From an uncultured Acinetobacter sp. (lineage in GTDB: Bacteria > Pseudomonadota > Gammaproteobacteria > Pseudomonadales > Moraxellaceae), in NCBI GenBank assembly GCA_947627655.1, contig CANQWW010000005.1, positions 1 to 44,747 of the forward strand: DNA of 44,747 nt. Direction: 5' to 3'. Of this stretch, positions 34,931 through 43,014 are shown one piece after another; positions within the stretch are counted from its first letter, which is position 1, and each line of letters opens with the position of its first letter. Under the pieces are notes generated by a model, which was not told the DNA's origin, ran no database searches, and worked only from the letters and a program-made list of their open reading frames with translations. The translations under genes and the position numbers were made by a program.

Positions 34931-36832
34931 TTGTCGCACGCAATTCAAACTGCCGATCTGGACTGGCAGCTGGTCGATGGCATAGAGGTGCCAGTATCTA
35001 AACAGTTTGGCGATGTTTATTTCTCTAAGGATAATGGCCTGCTGGAAACGCGCCATGTTTTTTTAAATGGGAATGATCTCAGCACCCGGCTGGCAGGTTT
35101 GCAAGCATTTAAATATTTCTGCGTAGGCGAAACCGGTTTTGGTACAGGCCTGAATATTCTGGCGCTGTGGCAGCTCTGGCAACAGGTACGTCCAGACAAT
35201 CACAGTCACCTCCATGCGATTTCAGTAGAAAAGTTTCCGTTGTCCAAATCCGATCTGATTCGGGCGTTAAAGGTCTGGCCAGAGCTTAAACCGCTGGCCG
35301 ATCAACTGATTTCCCAATATCCGCTGCCGATTGCTGGCTGTCACCGTCTCAGCTTTCCTGAAGAGCGCTTTTCTCTCGATCTCTGGCTCGGTGACGCGCA
35401 TGATATTTTTCCTTCCCTAATCAAAACAGCTACTGTAAATGCCTGGTTTCTGGATGGCTTTGCGCCTTCCTGCAACCCAGAGATGTGGGAAGAAAATGTG
35501 CTGGATAATATTGTCCGTCTTTCCGAAACCGGCACAACCTTTGCCTCCTTCAGCGTGGCCGGTGTCCTGAAACGTGGCTTAAGAAAGCACGGAATTTCCA
35601 TTTCACGTCCACACGGCTTTGGTCATAAACGCGAAATGTTAAAAGCCATCTGGATTTCAGAGGAATCGGCGACTCCCAGTTCAGAGAACACTGAAGAAAA
35701 TAGTCAAAAAAAAACAGTTCCTGCTAAGGTAAACCAGCACGCCCGCCAGATTGCCGTGATTGGCGCCGGAATCGCAGGCTTAAGTACGGCCTGGGCCTTT
35801 GCTACACGTGGGCACCAAGTCATGCTCTACGATCAAACTGCGCCGCTTTCTGGTGGATCTGGCAACCCGCTGGCATTGCTTAACCCAAAGTTGGCCCCGA
35901 TTGCACAAAGTGCTGGGCATCTCATGACCCAAGCCTGGCAGCATGCCTTCAATCACTATACGCAATTCAAGGCTTTTCGACCGATTCAGATACAGCAGCT
36001 CGCCCTCAGAAACCCAGAAGATTTACTGGCGCTAGCAGAAGAGTATCCAGAACATATTATGGAAGTAGCTGATCAAAATCAGCAATCTTTAGCCACTGAA
36101 TATTCAGCACTGACATTGCTAAAAGCAGGCAGTATATCGCCACATCAGCTACGCGATGAGATTCTGCAGCACCCTCACATTCAGTATATTCAGGCCAAAA
36201 TCAGTCGGATTGATCCGCAGCCACACCCGGAGCTCTTTGAGGAAACAACCTCATTAGGCCAGTTTGACCATGTTATTGTCTGTACTGCATTAAATACGCC
36301 ACAGTTGCTTGATGGACATCCCGAGCTGAAACCAATTCGGGGGCAAGTGAGCTGGGTCGAAAATGGCGATCAGCCGCTTGATCCAGATATCGCCTATAGC
36401 TATGGTGGTTACTGTATTCAGCTTGATGCAAAACATTTGCTACTTGGTGCGTCTTTCTGTGTCAATCGTGATGATGCAGACGTGCTGGAAGAAGATCATG
36501 CCCATAATCGGGAACTGATCCATACTGTCTTTCCTGACTATGCCCAGACTTTGCCCGATATCTTTAAATGGCAAGGTCGTGCGTCTGTACGGGCGCAGAG
36601 TAAGGACTATTTCCCACTGGTGGGACAGCTGCAACAGGATCAGGAAATCTATAGCCTGGCCGGCTTAGGCTCAAAAGGCTTTTTGTTTGCGCCGCTATGT
36701 AGCGAAGTTCTGGCTGCACAGATTCTTGAAGAAGCCTGTCCGGTGTCTTCAACGATTATGCAAAAACTGGATATACGGCGCTTTGCAAAGAAGATGAAAG
36801 CAAAGAAGCCATATTTTAAGCCTCAAATCTAG
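34931..36832 (+). CDS. mnmC: MnmC, bifunctional tRNA 5-methylaminomethyl-2-thiouridine biosynthesis protein
   Basis: This 633-residue enzyme completes mnm5s2U34 in tRNA. It starts at TTG 34931, with GGAG five bases upstream. The N-terminal MnmC2 methyltransferase (residues 1-245) has VGETGFGTGLNIL and WFLDGFAPSCNPEMW. The C-terminal MnmC1 FAD-dependent oxidase starts near residue 275 with IAVIGAGIAGLSTAWAFATRGHQVMLYD and has GGSGNPLALLNPKLAP, ALNTPQLL and LGSKGFLFAPLCSEVLA. A Glu/Asn/Lys-rich linker (residues 245-272) separates the halves. A strong terminator follows. Confidence 0.95.
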   Translation: MSHAIQTADLDWQLVDGIEVPVSKQFGDVYFSKDNGLLETRHVFLNGNDLSTRLAGLQAFKYFCVGETGFGTGLNILALWQLWQQVRPDNHSHLHAISVEKFPLSKSDLIRALKVWPELKPLADQLISQYPLPIAGCHRLSFPEERFSLDLWLGDAHDIFPSLIKTATVNAWFLDGFAPSCNPEMWEENVLDNIVRLSETGTTFASFSVAGVLKRGLRKHGISISRPHGFGHKREMLKAIWISEESATPSSENTEENSQKKTVPAKVNQHARQIAVIGAGIAGLSTAWAFATRGHQVMLYDQTAPLSGGSGNPLALLNPKLAPIAQSAGHLMTQAWQHAFNHYTQFKAFRPIQIQQLALRNPEDLLALAEEYPEHIMEVADQNQQSLATEYSALTLLKAGSISPHQLRDEILQHPHIQYIQAKISRIDPQPHPELFEETTSLGQFDHVIVCTALNTPQLLDGHPELKPIRGQVSWVENGDQPLDPDIAYSYGGYCIQLDAKHLLLGASFCVNRDDADVLEEDHAHNRELIHTVFPDYAQTLPDIFKWQGRASVRAQSKDYFPLVGQLQQDQEIYSLAGLGSKGFLFAPLCSEVLAAQILEEACPVSSTIMQKLDIRRFAKKMKAKKPYFKPQI

Positions 36833-36886
36833 AATCTTATTTTAAGGAGGCTCCCTTTCCTGATGAGAGGGAAAACCTCTCCCCCA

Positions 36887-36918
36887 TAAAAAAAGCGCCT
36901 AACGGCGCTTTTTTTTTC
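36887..36918 (+). terminator. Bidirectional terminator between mnmC and the rhodanese gene
   Basis: AGCGCC / GGCGCT (36894-36899, 36904-36909) with a TAAC loop, flanked by A and T runs on both sides. It can end both mnmC (plus) and the convergent rhodanese gene (minus). Confidence 0.85.
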
Positions 36919-36935
36919 GGTACAAGACGCGATGA

Positions 36936-37250
36936 TCATGCACCTTGTTCTAATGGCATACCTGCTTCACGTGCAGCACGTGTACCACCCATCAAGATGA
37001 CATATTCACGTGAACTATCAAAACCCTCAAGTTTTTCCGCAGCACGTGGTGCTTTACTCCCGCCACCACATAGAATATAAATTGGTTGATCCGCGGACAC
37101 TTGAGTCAGGCTCTGTTCTGAAAGATCATTGATCGGCTGGTTCACCGCTCCTTTCAGATGTGCTTCAGCATAAGCACTAGCATCACGAACATCCCAGATT
37201 ACAGCATTTTCTGGGAACTCAAATGTTGTAATTTCTTGTTTACGGATCAT
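36936..37250 (-). CDS. Single-domain rhodanese-like protein
   Basis: This 104-residue protein starts at MIRKQEITTF, with AAGGAG six bases upstream. Rhodanese landmarks are VIWDVRDASAYAEAHLKGAVNQPI (residues 18-40) and the active-site Cys61 in YILCGGGSKAPRAAE. The loop is CGGGSKA rather than the common CxxGxRS, lacking the usual Arg, so substrate preference may be altered. It is cytoplasmic, since no signal is seen. It is divergent from yajQ across 91 bases and ends at the shared terminator. It is probably a sulfurtransferase, with no partner apparent. Confidence 0.85.
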   Translation of the reverse strand: MIRKQEITTFEFPENAVIWDVRDASAYAEAHLKGAVNQPINDLSEQSLTQVSADQPIYILCGGGSKAPRAAEKLEGFDSSREYVILMGGTRAAREAGMPLEQGA

Positions 37251-37341
37251 TGCGCACTCCTTTGATATAAACAACACTTGGCAAATGAAGAAAACATCCC
37301 TAGCATCTCAGATATTCTTTCCATTTGTAAAGGTCTAAACC

Positions 37342-37830
37342 ATGCCTTCTTTCGATATTGTTTCTGAATTAGAAATTTTTGAAGTAAATCATGCAGTTCA
37401 AAACACGCAAAAAGAAATTGCCACCCGTTTTGACTTCCGCGGTCAGGACGTTTCAATTGAACTGAATGAAAAAGCCAAAGAAATCAAAATTTCGACTGAA
37501 AGTGATTTCCAATGTGAGCAAGTCTATACCATGCTGGAAAACCATTTCTTTAAACGTAAAGTCGACATCCAGGCACTTGATCCACAAAAAATGACCGCAT
37601 CTGGTAAAAATGTGATTCAGGTGATCAAACTGAAAGACGGCCTTGACTCAGATACTGCAAAAAAAATTAATAAGGCCATTAAAGAAAGCGGCATTAAAGT
37701 GCAATCTTCTATTCAAGGCGACAAGATTCGGGTGACGGACAAAAAACGTGACACCTTGCAACAGGTGATGGCGTTCCTGAAAGAACAGCAATTTGGTCTG
37801 CCTTTACAGTTCAACAACTTTAAAGATTAA
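37342..37830 (+). CDS. yajQ: YajQ family nucleotide-binding protein (UPF0234/DUF520)
   Basis: This 162-residue protein is full length for the family. Family blocks are MPSFDIVSELEIFEVNHAVQN, ATRFDFRGQDVSIEL, DVNIQ-like KVDIQALDPQKM, KGLDSDTAKKINKAIKESG-like (KDGLDSDTAKKINKAI), KVQSSIQGDKIRVTDKKRDTL and LPLQFNNFKD. It has two tandem RRM-like folds. Homologues in Xanthomonas and Pseudomonas bind cyclic di-GMP and act with a transcription factor; others bind GTP or tRNA. It lies 27 bases before the DUF4442 gene. Confidence 0.95.
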   Translation: MPSFDIVSELEIFEVNHAVQNTQKEIATRFDFRGQDVSIELNEKAKEIKISTESDFQCEQVYTMLENHFFKRKVDIQALDPQKMTASGKNVIQVIKLKDGLDSDTAKKINKAIKESGIKVQSSIQGDKIRVTDKKRDTLQQVMAFLKEQQFGLPLQFNNFKD

Positions 37831-37857
37831 GATCAGCAGATTCAGGTAGTACAGATC

Positions 37858-38370
37858 ATGGCCAAAAGTAATCGACTCGCTAAACTGGTAAAAGCCAGCT
37901 CACGACTGCCACACGGTATGCGTAGCACCTTACTGAGTAAAACTTTTGGCCGGGTCGTCCCCATGGTTGGCACTGCCCGGATTCGCTATGAACTGGTTCG
38001 TCATGATCAGGTCATTGTCAGTATGGCCAATCACAAGGCCATGCAGAATCATATTGGTCAGCTGCATGCCTGTGCCATGGCCCTCCTTGCAGAAACTGCG
38101 ACCGGCTTCGTCACGGCCATGAACGTGCCTGATTCAGCGATTGTTTTGATTAAAAGTATCCAGATCGACTATAAACGTCCGACGCAAGGTGCGATGCGAG
38201 CCATTGCCACACTTACCGCGGAACAACAGCAACTAATGCAGACCAGTGCAAAAGGTGAAACACTGGTACAGGTCAGCGTGAGCGATGAATCCGGAGCAGA
38301 ACCGATTCAATGTGAAATGCTCTGGGCCTGGATTGCCAAATCTCAATTAGGCCGTCAAGCAAAAGCTTAA
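37858..38370 (+). CDS. DUF4442 hotdog-fold protein (PaaI-like thioesterase)
   Basis: This 170-residue protein has an N-terminal basic helix (NRLAKLVKASSRLPHGMRSTLLSKTFGRVVP), then a hotdog core: MANHKAMQNHIGQLHACAMALLAETATGF (residues 56-84) and VLIKSIQIDYKRPTQGAMRAIATL. The N-H-I-G and E-T-A pattern matches the DUF4442 branch of PaaI-type thioesterases. The physiological acyl-CoA is unknown. It probably shares a transcript with yajQ and ends before a bidirectional terminator. Confidence 0.82.
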   Translation: MAKSNRLAKLVKASSRLPHGMRSTLLSKTFGRVVPMVGTARIRYELVRHDQVIVSMANHKAMQNHIGQLHACAMALLAETATGFVTAMNVPDSAIVLIKSIQIDYKRPTQGAMRAIATLTAEQQQLMQTSAKGETLVQVSVSDESGAEPIQCEMLWAWIAKSQLGRQAKA

Positions 38371-38468
38371 TTGAACTAAAAGTGCTCTGCTCAAGCATTC
38401 CTTTCTAAATCGATTAAAGATTCATTTTAGATAATTTTTTTAATAGCAAAGTTTTAGCTTTAAAAATA

Positions 38469-38497
38469 AAAAACCAGACTTAATATCTGGTTTTTTA
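38469..38497 (+). terminator. Bidirectional terminator between convergent thioesterase genes
   Basis: AAACCAGA / TCTGGTTT (38471-38478, 38486-38493) with an AT loop is flanked by A and T runs. It serves the DUF4442 gene on the plus strand and the convergent thioesterase gene (stop at 38502) on the minus strand. Confidence 0.8.
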
Positions 38498-38501
38498 TAA
38501 A

Positions 38502-38942
38502 TTAACTTGCCTGTTGAGATTCCAGAAACTTCTGTCTTACATCCTCTGGAATTGGACGTTTATTGCCTTTCACATCCACAGCAACAAAGGTAAATACCCC
38601 TTCGGTTACCCGTTTTGCTGGACGTGAGTCATCATGACTGTCCCAAACCTCAATTTCCATTTGAATGGACGTATTTCCGACTTTCAGGATTTTGGTATAA
38701 CAGCTGATTACATCCCCGACTTTGACAGGGACCAGGAACGTCATCTGGTTAATCGAAATTGTTGCACAACGTCCTCTAGAGAAACGTTCGGCATGAATCG
38801 CACCGGCCAAGTCCATTTGTGAAACAATCCATCCACCGAAAACGTCCCCGCTCCAGTTGGTATCTGCTGGCATTGCAATCGTCTGTAGGGAAAGTACTCC
38901 CTCTGGTTTTACATGAGAATCTGACACATTCACTCCAGGCAT
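38502..38942 (-). CDS. Acyl-CoA thioesterase, YciA-like hotdog protein
   Basis: This 146-residue protein starts at MPGVNVSDSH, five bases after the trxC stop. The hotdog core has LQTIAMPADTNWSGDVFGGWIVSQMDLAGAI (residues 19-49), where the family Asn/Asp and GGW residues are present, followed by FLVPVKVGDVISCYTKI and TEGVFTFVAVD. It hydrolyses acyl-CoA thioesters in the cytoplasm, with broad specificity in YciA homologues. It is the last gene of the hydrolase-trxC-thioesterase unit and ends at the bidirectional terminator. Confidence 0.9.
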   Translation of the reverse strand: MPGVNVSDSHVKPEGVLSLQTIAMPADTNWSGDVFGGWIVSQMDLAGAIHAERFSRGRCATISINQMTFLVPVKVGDVISCYTKILKVGNTSIQMEIEVWDSHDDSRPAKRVTEGVFTFVAVDVKGNKRPIPEDVRQKFLESQQAS

Positions 38943-38947
38943 GGGTA

Positions 38948-39379
38948 TTAGGATTTGGCATTCAGATGCTGGTCTAGCCACTGTTTTAGCTGAGGTGCTC
39001 TGAGTGCGCCACTTATTCTAGCAATTTCATCCGTTTTATTCATCAAAACCAGTGTCGGAATACTACGTACATTAAATGCAGCACTCAGACGCGGATTCGC
39101 TTCGGTATCAATTTTGGCAAATACGACCTGAGGATAATCCCGTGCAACACTAGCAAAGTGTGGCGCCATCATCTTGCAAGGCCCACACCAGTCAGCCCAG
39201 AGATCAATCAAAATAGGCAAATCACTCCCGGTCACAAACTGGCTGAAATTCTGCTCATTCAGTTCAATTGGAGCAAGTGGAATCAAGCCCTGATGACACT
39301 GGCCACATGCAGGACTCGCAGAGAGCTTATCTTCAGGCACACGGTTTTTGGCCTGACATGACGGACATACGATGATCAT
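38948..39379 (-). CDS. trxC: TrxC, thioredoxin 2
   Basis: This 143-residue zinc-containing thioredoxin has an N-terminal zinc finger with CPSC (C5, C8) and CGQC (C25, C28). The thioredoxin domain begins near residue 38, with the redox site WCGPC (C65, C68), KIDTEANPRLSAAFNVRSIPTLVLM and the cis-Pro in SIPT. It reduces cytoplasmic disulfides, especially under oxidative stress. Its ATG directly follows the TAG stop of the upstream alpha/beta hydrolase, implying translational coupling. Confidence 0.95.
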   Translation of the reverse strand: MIIVCPSCQAKNRVPEDKLSASPACGQCHQGLIPLAPIELNEQNFSQFVTGSDLPILIDLWADWCGPCKMMAPHFASVARDYPQVVFAKIDTEANPRLSAAFNVRSIPTLVLMNKTDEIARISGALRAPQLKQWLDQHLNAKS

Positions 39380-40276
39380 CTAACGAACTCCAATATATTG
39401 ATGTAAGAATTCTAATTGGGTCGAAATCGCTTTTTCAAACCATTCACCATGATAAATATCAAAATGATGCATATCCCACTCATGATATTCAGCAAAGGGT
39501 GCAATATTGGTCGCTGTCTCACGACTAGACGCAATTGGAATTAGACTATCCTGCTTTGCCGCAATAAACAGTACCGGAACGGTAATCTTGCGGACCTGTT
39601 GAATCGGACGATAGCGAATCAGTTTAAAGAAGAGCCGGGCCGGTATTTCTCCACTCCAGTAATAATCCGGATTCACGATAGAGCGATACCCCTGATAGCT
39701 GTCTGCAGTCGGCAGAAAACATAAATCTTTCTCAGCGATCACAGCTAACGTTCTGGGTGCCAGCCCCACTTTTGAGCCCATATAATCCTGACTCGAAACC
39801 TTTAAGGCTTTTGGCATTTGCGCTAAAGGATAGAGCTTGGCACTTTCAGCGCCATCCACAAAGGGTACCTGCACCATAATTGCCTGAACCGCTTTGGATT
39901 CAGCCGCCAGGGTCAGCGCATAACCACCACTTAAATTTGTTCCCCACAGCACAATACGTTTTGCATCTATAGATTTACGTGCTTTAACATGTGCAATCAT
40001 GGTTCGCCAGTCTTCAAGCTGGGCTTTAATCGAGACCAGTTCACGTGGTCGTCCGGTACTCCCACCCCAGTAGCGATAATCAAACAGGATGACGGCATAA
40101 CCCGCGGCAGCAAAACGTTGGGCATATTTTACCAGTTCAAAATGCCGTAAAGCGGCCAAACCATGTGCCATTAAAATTACTGCAGGTTTTTGGATCTCTC
40201 TAGGTCGATAAAAATCTGCAGCAATGACATCCTGACTGCTTTTGACATACAGTGGTTCAACTGTATAGGCATGCAT
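39380..40276 (-). CDS. Alpha/beta hydrolase family protein with Asn at the expected nucleophile position
   Basis: This 298-residue COG1073-like hydrolase has an oxyanion-side HG motif in LMAHGLAALR (residue 38), FDYRYWGGSTGRPREL (residues 66-80) and D243 in AAKQDSLIP. A His cluster H270/H271/H276 in MHHFDIYHGEW is the likely acid/His part. The nucleophile elbow reads W-G-T-N-L-S-G-G (111-118), where relatives typically have G-T-S; the codon for N114 is AAT, one change from AGT. S116 could be an alternative nucleophile, or the protein may be inactive. It is first in the hydrolase-trxC-thioesterase unit, divergent from the DUF442 cassette. Confidence 0.8.
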   Translation of the reverse strand: MHAYTVEPLYVKSSQDVIAADFYRPREIQKPAVILMAHGLAALRHFELVKYAQRFAAAGYAVILFDYRYWGGSTGRPRELVSIKAQLEDWRTMIAHVKARKSIDAKRIVLWGTNLSGGYALTLAAESKAVQAIMVQVPFVDGAESAKLYPLAQMPKALKVSSQDYMGSKVGLAPRTLAVIAEKDLCFLPTADSYQGYRSIVNPDYYWSGEIPARLFFKLIRYRPIQQVRKITVPVLFIAAKQDSLIPIASSRETATNIAPFAEYHEWDMHHFDIYHGEWFEKAISTQLEFLHQYIGVR

Positions 40277-40400
40277 ATGCGCTCCATTGCGTTATTTTAT
40301 GGTTATATTCGTTTATAAAAATTTCAGATCTTTCTGCTCATTTTTGAGCTTAATGCTATCATAAAGCATATCTTTAGAAATGAAATGATGGAGTGACTTC

Positions 40401-40736
40401 ATGAGCGAAAATGTAGGCTTTGCCGGTCAAATTGGTCCAGAACATATAGAACAAGTGGTTGAAAAAGGTTTTAAATCGATTATCAACAACCGTCCAGACA
40501 TGGAAGGTGGTCCAGAGCAACCGGCTAGTGCCCAGATTGAAGAAGCTGCACGTGCGGCCGGTCTGGATTATGTGCATCAACCGGTGGTTGCAGGTCAGAT
40601 CACGGAGCTTGATGTTCGTACCTTTGCCAATCACTATAATGAACTGCCAAAACCATTATTAATGTTCTGCCGTACTGGCAATCGTTCAAATAACTTGTAT
40701 CAAATTGCGAAACAAATGGATTTGCTAGATGACTAA
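40401..40736 (+). CDS. DUF442 / TIGR01244 family phosphatase-sulfurtransferase-like protein (cytosolic)
   Basis: This 111-residue protein has a dual-specificity-phosphatase-like fold. Family features are GQIGPEHIEQVVEKGFKSIINNRPD (residues 9-33), YVHQPVVAGQIT (57-68) and the active-site loop C90-R-T-G-N-R95-S. That loop has four residues between Cys and Arg, so it looks more like a rhodanese loop than the CX5R of tyrosine phosphatases. No signal peptide is present. It overlaps the next gene by eight bases (ATGACTAA). Relatives occur fused to beta-lactamase-fold domains in sulfide oxidation. The biochemical role of free-standing members is unsettled. Confidence 0.85.
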   Translation: MSENVGFAGQIGPEHIEQVVEKGFKSIINNRPDMEGGPEQPASAQIEEAARAAGLDYVHQPVVAGQITELDVRTFANHYNELPKPLLMFCRTGNRSNNLYQIAKQMDLLDD

Positions 40737-41151
40737 GTCATTTTGGACTTCAGTCATCTTGAGCATAGGTTTAGGTTGTTCTGCAGTGAGTCTAGCCAAT
40801 AGCGATCTGAGTCGCCCGCTCACTGCGGAGGTGAGCGTGGCGGGACAAATGAGTCTTCCTAAATTTCAGACTTTAATGCAACAGGGATTCAAATCTGTCA
40901 TTGTCAATCGCCCAGATCAGGAAATAGGTAATGACGTGTCTGTGAGTCAGTTACGTAGCATCGCGGAACGCTATCAGGCCAGTGTGATTTATCAACCTGT
41001 CACGAATGGCCAGGTTACCCAACAGCATATTGAAGAATTCGCTAAATACTACAATGAGTTACCTAAACCGATATTGATGGTGTGCCGGAGTGGTGCACGC
41101 TCTACTGCCCTGTTTAATCAGGCCAAAGGACAAGGATTAATTCATGAATAA
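40729..41151 (+). CDS. DUF442 family protein, exported paralogue
   Basis: This 140-residue paralogue of the preceding protein has an added N-terminal signal peptide (MTKSFWTSVILSIGLGCSAVSLA, cleavage near residue 23), so it should be periplasmic. Matching blocks are VAGQMSLPKFQTLMQQGFKSVIVNRPDQE, YQPVTNGQVTQQHIEEFAKYYNELPKPIL and the loop C119-R-S-G-A-R-S. It overlaps its upstream neighbour by eight bases and the downstream tiny lipoprotein gene by eight bases (ATGAATAA). It looks like a duplication followed by relocation across the membrane. Confidence 0.82.
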   Translation: MTKSFWTSVILSIGLGCSAVSLANSDLSRPLTAEVSVAGQMSLPKFQTLMQQGFKSVIVNRPDQEIGNDVSVSQLRSIAERYQASVIYQPVTNGQVTQQHIEEFAKYYNELPKPILMVCRSGARSTALFNQAKGQGLIHE

Positions 41152-41248
41152 AGTTTTACTGGTGATCTGTTTAAGTTTGAGCTTTGTCGGTTGTAGTTCG
41201 ATGAATGTGAAACCCACGGTAGGGGTGAGTATGGGAACCTCGATTTAA
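41144..41248 (+). CDS. Very small lipoprotein, 34 residues
   Basis: A 34-codon frame runs from ATG 41144 to TAA 41246-41248. Residues 1-16 form a lipoprotein signal ending in the lipobox SFVGC (Cys17), followed by Ser-Ser. The mature part is only about 18 residues (CSSMNVKPTVGVSMGTSI), with alternating Gly/Val resembling a glycine-rich membrane-hugging segment. It overlaps the DUF442 paralogue by eight bases and is followed by a strong terminator, so it is the last gene of that unit. Its size is below most gene-calling cutoffs. No family is named for it. Confidence 0.7.
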   Translation: MNKVLLVICLSLSFVGCSSMNVKPTVGVSMGTSI

Positions 41249-41267
41249 TTTTTAAATTTTAGTTCCT

Positions 41268-41298
41268 ATAAAAAACAGCGCCGAAGCGCTGTTTTTTT
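41268..41298 (+). terminator. Bidirectional terminator after the DUF442 unit
   Basis: AAAACAGCGC / GCGCTGTTTT (41272-41281 and 41286-41295) with a CGAA tetraloop, flanked by A and T runs. It can also end the convergent lipoprotein gene whose stop lies at 41300. Confidence 0.85.
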
Positions 41299-41299
41299 A

Positions 41300-43014
41300 T
41301 TAATTCAAGAATACTGTCCATGGACGAACATACGTACATTGATCATTTGTCGTTTGATTAAATGGACTGAGATCAAATGGTTGAGAAGTAGCTGCATCTA
41401 CATCTTCCTTAAGTGCACCTAAAGAATATGTCATTTTTGACTCAATTACAGTGCCATCTGCTCGTTTAGCTGATGCTGTAAATAAAACAGTTTGCCATCT
41501 AGCATAGCGTCTTTGATAGTTGATGTTGAAATCGAATTTACCAGTATTATCTGTTGTATATTCATAATGGCTTCCTAGTGAATCATTTGATTGATCAACT
41601 AAACTTGTTGCTAAATAAGATGAATTATTGTTATTACCACATTCCCATTGCACTCGTTGTGGAATATTAATTCTATTAACTAGCGCAATTTGAGCATTTA
41701 AGGCTGCTAGCTTGCTGTTTTCTACTTTGATATCATAATCAATATCCAGAACTTCATTTTCCAACTGTTTCTTGTCACTTTCGTAATCAACTGCATTTTC
41801 ATCTAATTTTGCAATTTCTAATTCTTTCTGAGCTTTCAATAATTCTAAACTCAAAATTGCATCATTAATTGGTTTAATACGGGCATTTTCAAAATTCAGA
41901 ATATCTTGATCACGCATCGCATTAAGCTGCGAAGCAGTAAGGAAGTAACCTTTTTGGCTCGAAACAATATCAATTTTCATTGTAACTTTTTGAGGAGTTT
42001 TAATCGGTTTACCATCTGCATCAACGACTTGGGCTGAAAACTTCTCAGTGTAATATACACTATCCGAACTTTTTGATAGTAAACCTGCATTACCTAAAGT
42101 GATTTGACCTACTGGAGTCGCGGTAATACCATCAACTACTTTAATATTTAAAGGCTTACTCACTGTAATGCCATTATCATCTGTAATTTTAGCGAGAACA
42201 TTTATACCGTTATTTTTTAGATCATTTATCGCACTACCAGATGTTGGAAGTAAAGTAATCTTAAATTTCGCATCACCAAATTCATCTGTCATTAAAGTTG
42301 ATGTAGACTCTAAACGTACATGTGTATAATCTAATAAAGAGAAAGTGATCTGTTTATTAGATAAAGATCCACCATTAGTATCTACAGCACGTACATTGAC
42401 TAAAGCATTATCTCCAGTCAATGATAATTCATTTTTGTTTGAAGATATTACTAAATCATACTCAGGTCTTTGATCTTCGCTAGCTACAACACTAAGTTGG
42501 TGAGTAGAAATTACTAAACCTTGAGCATTTAAAATATTAACCTTTAGCCCTTGTGTAAGAAGTTCATCTTTAGAGTCATTTGATAAGTTTATCGGGTTTA
42601 ATTGAAGGTTGAAATTCACAAAACCATTTTCATCAGTAGACTGGGTACTAGGTGAATAACTCGCACCATATTTTTGCGCATCTACAATTTGAAGAGAGAT
42701 AATTTGTTCTGACCATGAACCACCCTTTGCAGAGTCTAATAGTTGTATTTGTAATGTGGCAGTATCACCATTTACCAATAAAGCAGTTTTTGATGAAGTT
42801 AATTGTGTAAATGCATTATTTAATGTAGGTAATTCAATATTCTCCTGATTCCCATCCTCTTCACCTGAAGAGCTTCCATTACCACTAGTGCTTCCATTAT
42901 TATTTGTAGAATCAGAATTATAATATCCATCACTCCCCCCCCCCCCCCACAACCTATGAGCAAAAGAGCTAAAGTAAGCGCTGATAATTTTGTACCGATC
43001 TGTTTAGTAATCAT
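41300..43014 (-). CDS. Large Ig-like-repeat surface lipoprotein, OFF by a poly-G frameshift (probable phase variation)
   Basis: ATG 43014 starts MITKQIGTKLSALTLALLLIGC, a lipoprotein signal with lipobox LIGC. Directly after the Cys codon the minus strand has 14 G. In the signal frame translation goes out of frame and stops near 42820. The frame that continues to 41300 (550 codons) needs a G count divisible by three (12 or 15). Restored, the product has a Gly run, an Asn/Ser/Gly-rich stalk and about three invasin-like Ig domains (D-x-x-G-x-x-x-F steps: DENGFVNFN, DEFGDAKFK, DNTGKFDFN). Between Ig-like domains lies a charged coiled coil near residues 340-405. It should be a surface adhesin-like protein. 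The locus is more AT-rich than its neighbours. Confidence 0.8.
42935..42948 (-). repeat. Homopolymer tract, 14 C on plus strand (14 G in the coding strand)
   Basis: Fourteen consecutive C lie directly after the lipobox Cys codon of the surface lipoprotein, encoding its Gly linker. Runs of this length slip during replication. 12 or 15 bases would put the gene in frame and 14 puts it out of frame. Confidence 0.95.
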
